From Caulobacteraceae bacterium (lineage in GTDB: Bacteria; Pseudomonadota; Alphaproteobacteria; Caulobacterales; Caulobacteraceae), in assembly GCA_020852035.1 (NCBI GenBank), contig JADZBR010000377.1, positions 1-6,089 of the forward strand: a stretch of DNA of 6,089 bases, given 5' to 3'. The stretch's first letter is position 1, and every line of letters starts with the position of its first letter. A program made the translations under genes and the position numbers. The notes beneath the pieces were generated by a model that searched no databases, was not told the origin of the DNA, and saw nothing but the letters and a program-made list of their open reading frames with translations. This document shows positions 1 through 6,089 of this stretch, piece after piece.

Positions 1-139
1 CGCGGTCGCTGACGAGGCTGGCGCCGGCGCCGTCGCGCACCAGGTTCCAGAACACGAAGGCGTTGGGCGAAGGCTGCGCCACGGCCGCGACCGCGCCGAG
101 CGCCGCGATTCCCGCCGCCAAGGCCAGGGCCCGTTTCAT
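1..139 (-). CDS. Exported protein of unknown function, N-terminal part (cut by the left edge)
   Basis: The first 46 codons of a gene are visible, starting at the ATG at 139-137 and open to the window edge, so the product is incomplete. The N-terminus is a typical Sec signal peptide: Lys-Arg at residues 2-3, a hydrophobic Ala/Leu/Gly/Val stretch at about residues 4-18, and an Ala-Val-Ala motif at 19-21 suited to signal peptidase I, with Gln22 as likely mature N-terminus. There is no lipobox cysteine in the visible part, so it is probably a soluble periplasmic or secreted protein and not a TssJ-type lipoprotein. The mature start reads QPSPNAFVFWNLVRDGAG, which I do not recognise. The start is well supported by a GGAGG Shine-Dalgarno 7 bases upstream. 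It lies 68 bases after tssH on the same strand, so it may be the next operon gene or have its own promoter. An accessory or immunity role is only a guess from location. Confidence 0.72.
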   Translation of the reverse strand, partial: MKRALALAAGIAALGAVAAVAQPSPNAFVFWNLVRDGAGASLVSDR

Positions 140-143
140 GTCA

Positions 144-151
144 CTCCCTCC
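144..151 (-). promoter_or_regulatory. Ribosome binding site of the exported-protein gene
   Basis: On the minus strand the sequence GGAGGGAG ends a few bases before the ATG at 139, with 7 bases between the GGAGG core and the start codon. This is close to the ideal Shine-Dalgarno match and spacing, and it fixes the start of the exported protein. Confidence 0.75.
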
Positions 152-166
152 AAACCCCTCGCGTTA

Positions 167-178
167 AGGCTATAGCCT
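167..178. repeat. Perfect 12-base palindrome between tssH and the exported-protein gene
   Basis: AGGCTATAGCCT is identical to its own reverse complement. It sits 28 bases upstream of the start codon at 139 and overlaps the candidate -10 box, so it could be an operator half-site pair. It has no loop, so it is a poor transcript hairpin, and no T-tract follows it. Function is unknown. Confidence 0.5.
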
Positions 179-195
179 GTTGAGCTTGCTGACAA
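169..195 (-). promoter_or_regulatory. Possible weak promoter before the exported-protein gene
   Basis: On the minus strand TTGTCA (195-190) resembles a -35 box and TATAGC (174-169) resembles a -10 box. The spacing is 15 bases, shorter than the usual 16-18. Choosing TAGCCT (172-167) instead gives a 17-base spacer but a poorer -10. The region is also locally AT-richer than its surroundings. It would drive the gene starting at 139. This rests on pattern matching only, and the -10 overlaps a palindrome that may have a different role. Confidence 0.25.
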
Positions 196-210
196 ATCCG
201 CCTCAGCTCA
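181..210 (-). repeat. Two overlapping inverted repeats at the tssH stop codon
   Basis: On the minus strand TGAGCT (210-205, containing the tssH stop) can pair with AGCTCA (186-181). Within it, GCTGA (207-203) can pair with TCAGC (192-188). The two short stems use shared bases and exclude each other. Neither is GC-rich nor followed by a run of U, so this is not a good intrinsic terminator, and the tssH message may continue into the next gene. Confidence 0.35.
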
Positions 211-2916
211 GGAGGCCGCCTCGAGCGCCGCGGCGTCGGCTGCCGGGGTCGCGCCGTCGGCGCCGTGGAAAACATAGGTGAAGCCGCCCTCGCCGACGCC
301 CACGTCGATGCCGGTGATCGCCTCGCCAGCCATCTGGTGCTCCAGCAGCTTGATGGAGAGTTCGGGCAGCATGGTGTTGGTCAGGATGGCGTCGATCATC
401 CGCCCGCCGGAGGCCACCTCGTTGCAGCGCGAGACGATCAGGTCGACCACGTCCTGGCCGTAGGAGAACGCGATGCCGTGGTTGTCGGCGATGCGGCGCT
501 TGATGCGGTCCATCTGCAGCCGCACGATCCCCTGCAGCATCTGCGGCGACAGCGGATAGTAGGGCAGCACGATCAGGCGGCCGAGCAGGGCCGGCGGGAA
601 GACCTTGAGCAGGTCGGGCCGCAGGAGTTGAGCCAGGGCTTCCGGCTCCGGCGCCGTCTCCGGATCCTCCGACATGGTGGTGATCATGTCGGTGCCGACG
701 TTGGAGGTCAGCAGGATCAGGGTGTTCTTGAAGTCGATGTAGCGGCCTTCCGAGTCGGCCATGTAGCCCTTGTCGAACACCTGGAAGAACATCTCGTGGA
801 CGTCCGGGTGGGCCTTTTCCACCTCGTCCAGCAGGACCACGGAGTAGGGCCGGCGGCGCACCGCCTCGGTCAGCACCCCACCCTGGCCGTAGCCGACATA
901 GCCGGCCGGCGCGCCCTTGAGCGTGGAGACGGTGTGGGCCTCCTGGAACTCGCTCATGTTGATGACGATCATGCTGTCCTCGCCCGAATAGAGCATCTCG
1001 GAGAGCACGACGGCGGTCTCGGTCTTGCCGACGCCGGAGGGGCCGCAGAGCATGAAGACGCCCACCGGCTTGTTCGGGTTGTCGAGCTTGGCGCGGCTGG
1101 TCTTGATGCGGGCGGCGATGGCCTCCATCGCATGGTCCTGGCCGACGACGCGGGTCTTCAGCTGGTCGGCGATGGTCAGGATCGAGGCGATCTCGTCCTT
1201 CACCATCCGGCCGATGGGGATGCCGGTCCAGTCGCCGACCACGGCGGCCACGGCGTCGGCGTCGACCACGCCGAACACCATCGGGCTGTCGCCGTGGGCG
1301 GTGCGCATCTCGCCCATCGCGCCGTCGAGGGCGAGCTTCAGCTCATCCTCGTTGGCGGGCGGGCCTTCGGTGGAGGCTTCGCGGGCCTCGGTGAGGGCCG
1401 TGCGGGCAGCGCGGACGCCTTCCAGCGCGGCCTTCTCCCGCTCCCACTTGCCGTTCACCTCATCGAGGGCGGCGCGGGCCTCGACCAGCGCCTCCTCGAT
1501 CTTGCCGATGCGATCGCCGCTGGCGTACTGGCCGGCGGCCTCGCGCTGGGCGATGCCGAGTTCGACCTCCAGGAGTTCGACCCTGCGCTTGCGGTCCTCT
1601 ACCGGGGCGGGGGTGGCGTGCTGCGAGACGGCCACGCGGGCGCAGGCGGTGTCGAGCAAGGACACGGCCTTGTCCGGCAGTTGGCGGGCCGGGACGTAGC
1701 GCTGCGACAGGCGCACGGCGGCGTCCACCGCCTCGTCCAGCACCACCACCTTGTGGTGGCTCTCCATCATCGGCGCGACCGAGCGGATCATGGCGATGGC
1801 GTTGTCGGTCTCCGGCTCGCCGACATTGACGGTCTGGAAGCGGCGGGTCAGCGCCGGGTCCTTCTCGAAGTACTGGCGGTACTCGGCCCAGGTGGTGGCG
1901 GCGATGGTGCGCAGCCGCCCCCGCGCCAGGGCGGGCTTCAGCAGGTTGGCCGCATCGCCCGTGCCGGCCTGGCCGCCGGCACCGATCAGGGTGTGGGCCT
2001 CGTCGATGAAGAGGATCACGGGCTTGGGCGAGCTTTCGACCTCGTCGATCACCTGGCGCAGGCGCTTTTCGAACTCGCCCTTCACGCTGGCGCCGGCCTG
2101 CATCAGCCCGATGTCGAGCGAGCGCAAGGTGACGTCCTTAAGCACCGGCGGCACGTCGCCGTCGACGATACGGCGCGCGAAGCCTTCAACGACGGCCGTC
2201 TTGCCCACGCCGGCCTCGCCGGTGAGGATCGGGTTGTTCTGGCGGCGGCGCAGCAGGATGTCGATCACCTGGCGGATCTCGGCGTCGCGGCCGACGATCT
2301 GGTCGATCTCGCCGTTGCGGGCCTTCTCGGTCAGGTCGATGGAGAACTTGGCCAGGGCCTCGCCGGGGCCGGCCGAGGCGGGCGCCGCATCGGCGCCGGT
2401 GGGATCGCCCGGCAGTGGGGCGGTCTCGGCCGCCTGGCCCTCGGTGGACGACCCACAGATGGTCTGGAACTGATCGGCGAGCTTTTCCGGATCGACTTTG
2501 CGGAATTCGCGGGAGATGGAGAACAGCGCGTTCTTCAGCGTCGGCGTCTTCAGCATGCCGATGACGAGGTGGCCGGTGCGCACGCGGGCGGCCTGGAACA
2601 TCAGCGAGGCGTAGAGCCAGCCCTTCTCGATCGTCTCCTCGATCTGCGGCGAGAAGTCGGAGATGGCGGTGGCCCCGCGCGGCAGGCCGTCCAGCACCTG
2701 CACCACGTCGGCGGCCAGCTGGCTGTCGTTGAGCGCGAAGTGGCTGCGGATCGCACCGATGTCGTTGCGCGGGTCCTGCAGCATTACGTGCAGCCAGTGG
2801 ACCAGCTCGACGTAGGGGTTACCCCGCATCTTGCAGAAGCCGGTGGCGGTCTCGATGGCCTTGAGCGCCGTCGGATTGAGGCGCCCGAAAAGCGCTGAGC
2901 GGCTGATCTCGGTCAT
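208..2916 (-). CDS. tssH: Type VI secretion ATPase TssH/ClpV (AAA+ sheath disassembly)
   Basis: The 902-residue product is a full-length ClpV. This cytoplasmic hexameric AAA+ unfoldase extracts TssC from the contracted TssB/TssC sheath so it can be rebuilt. Visible parts: Clp N-domain at about 1-150; an Ala/Pro-rich linker at about 153-188; D1 with Walker A GEAGVGKT (233-240), pore-loop segment ASVKGEFEKRL (276-286) and Walker B FIDEAH (303-308); a charged, Ala/Glu-rich coiled-coil middle domain at about 440-515; D2 with Walker A GPSGVGKT (625-632), pore loop GYVGYG (672-677), Walker B VVLLDE (693-698), sensor-1 LTSNVG (736-741), the Arg of ALLGR (780) as likely arginine finger, and sensor-2 GGR (837-839). 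The ATTWAEY...FEKDPALTRRF stretch (340-360) separates ClpV from ClpB, which usually has a Leu for that Trp. All catalytic residues appear intact. The ATG overlaps the tssG stop (ATGA), suggesting coupled translation. Confidence 0.97.
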   Translation of the reverse strand: MTEISRSALFGRLNPTALKAIETATGFCKMRGNPYVELVHWLHVMLQDPRNDIGAIRSHFALNDSQLAADVVQVLDGLPRGATAISDFSPQIEETIEKGWLYASLMFQAARVRTGHLVIGMLKTPTLKNALFSISREFRKVDPEKLADQFQTICGSSTEGQAAETAPLPGDPTGADAAPASAGPGEALAKFSIDLTEKARNGEIDQIVGRDAEIRQVIDILLRRRQNNPILTGEAGVGKTAVVEGFARRIVDGDVPPVLKDVTLRSLDIGLMQAGASVKGEFEKRLRQVIDEVESSPKPVILFIDEAHTLIGAGGQAGTGDAANLLKPALARGRLRTIAATTWAEYRQYFEKDPALTRRFQTVNVGEPETDNAIAMIRSVAPMMESHHKVVVLDEAVDAAVRLSQRYVPARQLPDKAVSLLDTACARVAVSQHATPAPVEDRKRRVELLEVELGIAQREAAGQYASGDRIGKIEEALVEARAALDEVNGKWEREKAALEGVRAARTALTEAREASTEGPPANEDELKLALDGAMGEMRTAHGDSPMVFGVVDADAVAAVVGDWTGIPIGRMVKDEIASILTIADQLKTRVVGQDHAMEAIAARIKTSRAKLDNPNKPVGVFMLCGPSGVGKTETAVVLSEMLYSGEDSMIVINMSEFQEAHTVSTLKGAPAGYVGYGQGGVLTEAVRRRPYSVVLLDEVEKAHPDVHEMFFQVFDKGYMADSEGRYIDFKNTLILLTSNVGTDMITTMSEDPETAPEPEALAQLLRPDLLKVFPPALLGRLIVLPYYPLSPQMLQGIVRLQMDRIKRRIADNHGIAFSYGQDVVDLIVSRCNEVASGGRMIDAILTNTMLPELSIKLLEHQMAGEAITGIDVGVGEGGFTYVFHGADGATPAADAAALEAAS

Positions 2917-3959
2917 GCGGTCACTCTCCCCCGTTCCTCGCGCGCTATGCGGCGCGCGCTCCTGCCCAGCCGTGTATCGGCCCGCACCATGTCACCAGAT
3001 GCGTCGGGCGACATCCAGCTTGTCCAACCCAGGCGCGAACGCCCGTCGAGCCGGGACGGCCGAACCTGGCTCTCCGGCGCCTCCAGCTGCAGATCCCACT
3101 CCAGATGGGAAGGCGTGAAGGCGTCAAGCGCCTCGGCGGCGATCTTGAACCCCAAGCCGGTCGGCAGGAAGCTCTCATATCGCCGGTAGCTGTCGACCCG
3201 CACCACCACGCGGTAGGCGTCGGTCACCGTGCGGACGCTGCCGCCGAGCACCGCGTCGGCGCCGAGGCTGACGAACCCCTTGCCCAGGCGCGAGCGGTCG
3301 TCCGGCTCGATCGGCCGCCAGCGGGGCTGGTATTCCTCAAGCCGCACGGGCGTGCGCAGCAGATGCGAGAGGGCGTCCTGGATGCCGGCCGCGCTGCGCC
3401 GCGAGGCGAACAGCGCCGCATAGTGCAGCCGCGCCTGGGCGGGGAACACGGCGTCCTCGCGCGCGCCGATCTCGGCGCCGGAGATCATCGCCACATAGTG
3501 GGCGAAGCGGTCGTCGGCTGGCCGGTCGCTGCTGGCCACCGGCTGGCTGTCGGCCCAGGCGCGATAGAAGAACTGCAGCATCCGTCCCGCCAGCATGTCC
3601 AGGAAGCGGCCGAACGGGCGCTTCCTGGCATAAAGGCGTTCGTAGGCGGAAAACTCGGTCAGGTGCAGGGGCAGGGGGCCCATCGGCCCGGTCAGGCCCA
3701 GCCAGTAGCCGGAAACCGTGGCGCGCCCGCCCTTCACCTCGATGGAGTCCAGGGTAGGGCCGGGGAACTGCAGCACCGGGGTCTGGGTCAGATCGACGAT
3801 GTTCTGCTGCGGCGCGCGCGAGGCGCCGATGCGCGGCAGGTTCGGCGCATGCGCCTCGGCCCGGCGCAGCAGCGGGAAGAGCCCGTAGTGACGGGCCCAC
3901 TGCGCCGCCTCGCGCAGGAAGCTCAGATGTTGCGGCGCTGGCCCGTTCTCGGCGGCCAT
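2913..3959 (-). CDS. tssG: Type VI secretion baseplate protein TssG
   Basis: The 348-residue product matches the TssG (VasB/ImpH) family in length and motifs. TssG joins TssF and TssE in the cytoplasmic baseplate wedge that docks on the membrane complex and primes sheath and Hcp-tube assembly. From my knowledge of the family, I recognise the Pro/Ile-Gly segment near residues 39-50 (PNLPRIGASRAP), the GLTGPMGPLPLHLTE block (88-102), the FLDMLAGRMLQFFYRAWADS block (119-138), and RLGWTSWM near the C-terminus (309-316). About 32 residues follow that last motif, ending in an Arg-rich tail. The chosen ATG (3959-3957) gives the usual N-terminal length and lies inside the 3' end of tssF in another frame, a 37-base overlap. 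The frame is open far upstream through tssF, but that part is low-complexity Arg/Pro/Ala text unlike TssG. The stop overlaps the tssH start. Confidence 0.95.
   Translation of the reverse strand: MAAENGPAPQHLSFLREAAQWARHYGLFPLLRRAEAHAPNLPRIGASRAPQQNIVDLTQTPVLQFPGPTLDSIEVKGGRATVSGYWLGLTGPMGPLPLHLTEFSAYERLYARKRPFGRFLDMLAGRMLQFFYRAWADSQPVASSDRPADDRFAHYVAMISGAEIGAREDAVFPAQARLHYAALFASRRSAAGIQDALSHLLRTPVRLEEYQPRWRPIEPDDRSRLGKGFVSLGADAVLGGSVRTVTDAYRVVVRVDSYRRYESFLPTGLGFKIAAEALDAFTPSHLEWDLQLEAPESQVRPSRLDGRSRLGWTSWMSPDASGDMVRADTRLGRSARRIAREERGRVTA
2924..2930 (-). promoter_or_regulatory. Ribosome binding site of tssH, inside tssG
   Basis: GGGAGAG lies within the last codons of tssG. The GGAG core (2929-2926) is 9 bases before the tssH ATG at 2916. 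Together with the ATGA stop/start overlap it supports this start and coupling to tssG translation. Confidence 0.6.
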
Positions 3960-3970
3960 TGGGCGAACAG

Positions 3971-3978
3971 CCCCTCCT
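3971..3978 (-). promoter_or_regulatory. Probable ribosome binding site of tssG, inside tssF
   Basis: AGGAGGGG on the minus strand is a strong Shine-Dalgarno match within tssF codons. It ends 11 bases before the ATG at 3959, and its AGGAGG core is 13 bases away, which is on the long side. No better start codon is seen in this frame between the two, so the site supports the ATG but initiation may rely partly on ribosomes finishing tssF. Confidence 0.5.
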
Positions 3979-4999
3979 GGGGCGACTCGAAGATGGATTC
4001 GGTGAAGGAGTTGACGGTGGCGAACTCGGCCAGGAAGCGCTCCAGCACGGCCGAGAACAGGAACATGCGGCTGTTCTCGAAGCTGGCGTCGTCCAGCTTC
4101 ATGCGGATGCGCAGACCACGGGCGAAGGCCATGCGGTCCTGGCCGGCCACCCGGCGGGTGACGTGCTGCGAGCGGGCCGAGAGCACCCCGTCGATCTGCC
4201 GGCGCATGGCCGCGTCGTCGCTGCGGCCGTAGAGGGCCAGGTGGTCGCGCAGCAGCGAAGGGTCGTCCTGGTCTTCGGAGACCAGCGCCGCGTAGTTGGG
4301 CGTCAGGTGGCCGATCACCCGCCAGGCGCCGTCGTTGAGGCCGAGCGGCGGCTGCGGCCGGGTGGGCGCGCGCAGCACGCTGACCGCCCGCACGGGGGCG
4401 CCGGACATGCTGAAGTGGTTCTCGCCGGAGAAGCGCAGCAGCTCGGGCAGCTCGCGGTTGGTGACCAGGGCGCGGACGGCCAGTTCGTGGATGTCGTCCA
4501 GCCGCGTGGCTTCGCCGGGCGCGGTCAGGCTGATCCAGGTCTCGGTGCCCAGGTAGTCGGTGCGCCGGCGCAGGCGCTGCTCCTTGGTCGAGAGCCGCCG
4601 GTGGCGCAGGCGCGGGACATAGAACAACGCCTCGCGCCAGTCGTAGAGCAGGGCGCCGAAGGCGTAGAGCGGGGCCACCGGCCGCGGGTGGGTGTTGGAC
4701 TGCGAGAAGGCCGTGACGTCGAGGATGCGATAGACCTCGAAGTCGAGGGGCCGCATGCGGTCCGGCATCACCAGGTGCTCGTGGTCGAAGCGGTTGAGCG
4801 GCACGCGGCCGAGCTGCTTCTCGAACAGGTTGATGGCCGGGGTGGCGAAGAGCCGGAAGTTGGGCGGGAACACCGCGCCCGGCAGCACGCTGGACGAGCG
4901 GCTGAACAGCAGCACCACGTCGCACGCCTCCGGGCTGGCGGCGAAGGCGCGGCCGAGCTCCATCAGGCGGATGAACAGGAACCGCTCCGGGCAGGCGCA

Positions 5000-5002
5000 C
5001 TA
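5000..5002 (-). other. In-frame amber (TAG) codon inside tssF
   Basis: On the minus strand the codons read CTC-AGC-GAA-TAG-TGC-GCC-TGC-CCG-GAG, giving L-S-E-stop-C-A-C-P-E. Family knowledge predicts Tyr-Phe after the Glu at this place (…LLxEYFxFPE…). One change each would turn TAC into TAG and TTC into TGC, so two nearby substitutions may be involved. The base after TAG is T, which is not a known strong readthrough context. Confidence 0.9.
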
Positions 5003-5792
5003 TTCGCTGAGCAGCCGATAGCCGCGGAACGAGCGCAGCTCGGTGGGCAGCAGGGCGCACTCCTGCTCGAAGCCGTGCTGCTCGGGCGCCGGCAGCCGCA
5101 CCCAACCCTCGGCGCCGGAAGCGGAATCGGCCGAGCGGGCGATGACCGCCAGGGTCTCGCCGGCGATCTGGCGGTAGAGCTCGCCGGGGATGGCTTCCGA
5201 GCCGGCCAGGTAGATCGGCAGGTTGGGCGGGGCGATCTGCGGCAGGCGGGCTCCGCCGGTGGCCGCGAAGCGCAGGCGCAGGCCCGCCTCGGCCCGCACA
5301 TTGGCCACCGCCGCGAAGGGAGCCACCGCCGCCCGGCTGGCCAGGTACTCGGCCTCGACGATCTTCAACGGCCACAGCGTCACGTCCTGGCCGGTGCGGA
5401 AGGTGACGGTGGCGCCCGCCTGGTCGGTCGCCGTCGCCTCCAGCTCCGTGAGCCGCGGAATACGGTAGCCTTCCTGCACCGCCGGGTCGCCCTCCTGCGG
5501 CTCGAAGCCGGCGATGCACATGGAGGGCGTGGGGGCCAGGTAGTGCGGCTGGATGGCGTTCAGCAGGTGCTGGGTGAAGTCCGGGAACTGGTCCTGCAGC
5601 TTCAGCTTCACCCGCGCGCCGAGGAAGGCGACGCCTTCCAGCAGGCGCTCGACGTAGGGGTCGGGATCGGTGGGCGTCTTCAGGCCCAGGCGCCCGGCGA
5701 CGTCCTCGTGTTCCTCGCCGAACTCCCGCGCGGTCTCGCGCAGATAGGTCAGCTCCTCGTTGTAGGCGCTGAGCAGGCGCGGATCCATGCGC

Positions 5793-6089
5793 CTACTCCC
5801 GGACGACGACGCTGGCGGTGTCGAGCTCCACGTCGGTCTTGAACTCCACCGGCATCGCCTCCACGGCGGCGGTGATGTCGCCGCGGATCACATAGGTGAC
5901 CGCGTTGGCCCGCTCGGCCGCCATCAGCGGCTCGACCTCCAGGTCGCGCACGCTCATGCGCGGTTCGAAGGCGATGATCGCCTCGCGGATCTCCCGCGCC
6001 CGCGACTGCACCACGCGCCGGGTCAGGGCCTTGCCGGCGAGATCGGGCACGCCGTAGTTCACCACCGAGGTGCGGACCTGGGGATAGCG
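5793..6089 (-). CDS. tssE: Type VI secretion baseplate protein TssE, C-terminal part (cut by the right edge)
   Basis: The last 98 residues of TssE are visible. The protein is a small gp25-like (lysozyme-related fold) subunit of the T6SS baseplate wedge, thought to start sheath polymerisation. The frame is open to the window edge. It begins RYPQVRTSVVNYGVPDLAGK, matching the family's YPEVxxSVLNyGlPDL segment, and later has the conserved FEPRMSV (Glu-Pro-Arg) core motif about 35 residues on. The GTG codons at 6065 and 6062 lie inside this conserved segment and are not the true start, which must lie to the right of the window; full-length relatives are about 130-170 residues. The gene ends with TAG at 5795-5793, and tssF starts 4 bases later. 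Confidence 0.93.
   Translation of the reverse strand, partial: RYPQVRTSVVNYGVPDLAGKALTRRVVQSRAREIREAIIAFEPRMSVRDLEVEPLMAAERANAVTYVIRGDITAAVEAMPVEFKTDVELDTASVVVRE
5796..5800 (-). promoter_or_regulatory. Ribosome binding site of tssF, at the end of tssE
   Basis: GGGAG on the minus strand immediately precedes the tssE TAG stop and lies 7 bases before the tssF ATG at 5788. Good match and spacing support this start and tight coupling to tssE. Confidence 0.6.

Larger units (their letters stand above)
3923..5788 (-). pseudogene. tssF: Type VI secretion baseplate protein TssF, interrupted by an in-frame amber codon
   Basis: TssF (VasA/ImpG) is the large baseplate-wedge subunit that pairs with TssG and TssE. 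Read through its one internal stop, this gene spans 621 codons, the normal family size. Residues 1-262 carry the classic start: a YNEELTYLRE helix (9-18), DPYVERLLEGVAFLGARVKL (43-62), FPDFTQHLLNAIQPHYLAP (68-86), and RGYRLLSE (255-262). Codon 263 is TAG (5002-5000). The same frame then continues with CACPERFLF (264-272), TPAINLFEK (316-324), VTNRELPELLRF (442-453), WRVIGHLTPNY (489-499) and the C-terminal LFSAVLERFLAEFATVNSF (577-595). No frameshift is needed, so the stop is a point change in one gene. A downstream ATG at 4963, 12 codons past the stop, has no good ribosome binding site. Unless suppressed or a sequence error, the product is a 262-residue fragment (5788-5000) and probably non-functional. 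The ATG at 5788 has a GGGAG site 7 bases upstream and follows tssE by 4 bases. Confidence 0.9.

Noticed and set aside
181..210. Intrinsic terminator after tssH
   Set aside because: The stems are only 5-6 base pairs, mutually exclusive and not followed by a U-run.
265..2898. 877-codon open frame on the plus strand, antisense to almost all of tssH
   Set aside because: Its translation is a low-complexity His/Asp/Gly/Val/Arg-rich text with no domain. It mirrors the GC-rich codon pattern of tssH, whose motifs are unmistakable, so it is a shadow frame.
4963..5000. A frameshift inside tssF separating two gene fragments
   Set aside because: The stop at 5002-5000 and the ATG at 4963 are a whole number of codons apart (12 between them), and the intervening codons read as TssF-like sequence, so both halves are in the same frame and only a nonsense codon separates them.
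3960..5519. The tssG reading frame stays open upstream through tssF for about 520 more codons, suggesting a giant fused protein or a frameshift route around the amber
   Set aside because: The upstream part is Arg/Pro/Ala-rich out-of-frame text of tssF with no TssG or TssF motifs. No slippery heptamer-type signal was evident. Long open frames are expected at this GC content.
3959..5842. 627-codon plus-strand open frame across tssF
   Set aside because: Antisense shadow of tssF with biased composition (Gln/Gly/Arg/Ala-rich), no recognisable domain and no plausible ribosome binding site noted.
6060..6065. GTG codons as the start of a 90-residue tssE
   Set aside because: The frame continues to the window edge with conserved TssE residues before them, so the true start is outside the window.

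Overview
The window is a GC-rich piece of a type VI secretion system (T6SS) structural operon. All of the operon genes lie on the minus strand, so they read from the right edge to the left. In transcription order they are tssE (C-terminal part only, cut by the right edge), tssF, tssG and tssH/clpV. A divergence-free gap of about 70 bases follows, then the first 46 codons of an unrecognised gene with a signal peptide, which runs off the left edge. The E-F-G-H order, the high GC content with GC-ended codons, and long spurious open frames on the opposite strand suggest a proteobacterium. My guess is an alphaproteobacterium such as a Caulobacter relative, but the sequence does not prove this.

Layout: tssE ends at 5793 and tssF starts 4 bases later at 5788. 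tssG starts at 3959, inside the 3' end of tssF (37-base overlap). tssH starts at 2916 in an ATGA overlap with the tssG stop. This packing points to one polycistronic message with translational coupling. TssE, TssF and TssG are baseplate-wedge proteins on which the TssB/TssC sheath and Hcp tube assemble. TssH/ClpV is the AAA+ ATPase that disassembles the contracted sheath so its subunits can be reused.

The main surprise is in tssF. Codon 263 is an in-frame amber stop (TAG, 5002-5000) at a position where the family normally has a tyrosine. The reading frame continues unchanged on the far side for another 358 codons with all expected TssF sequence features. The disruption is therefore a nonsense codon rather than a frameshift or a boundary between two genes. 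It is either a recent inactivating mutation, a sequencing or assembly error, or a site that is read through. If real and not suppressed, it should abolish baseplate assembly and may reduce translation of tssG.

The gap between tssH and the left-hand gene (140-207) holds a strong ribosome binding site, a perfect 12-base palindrome, two overlapping inverted repeats and a weak promoter-like pair. I see no RNA genes, CRISPR arrays, insertion sequences or other mobile elements. I found no convincing previously undescribed system; the amber codon and the exported protein downstream of clpV are the points most worth checking.
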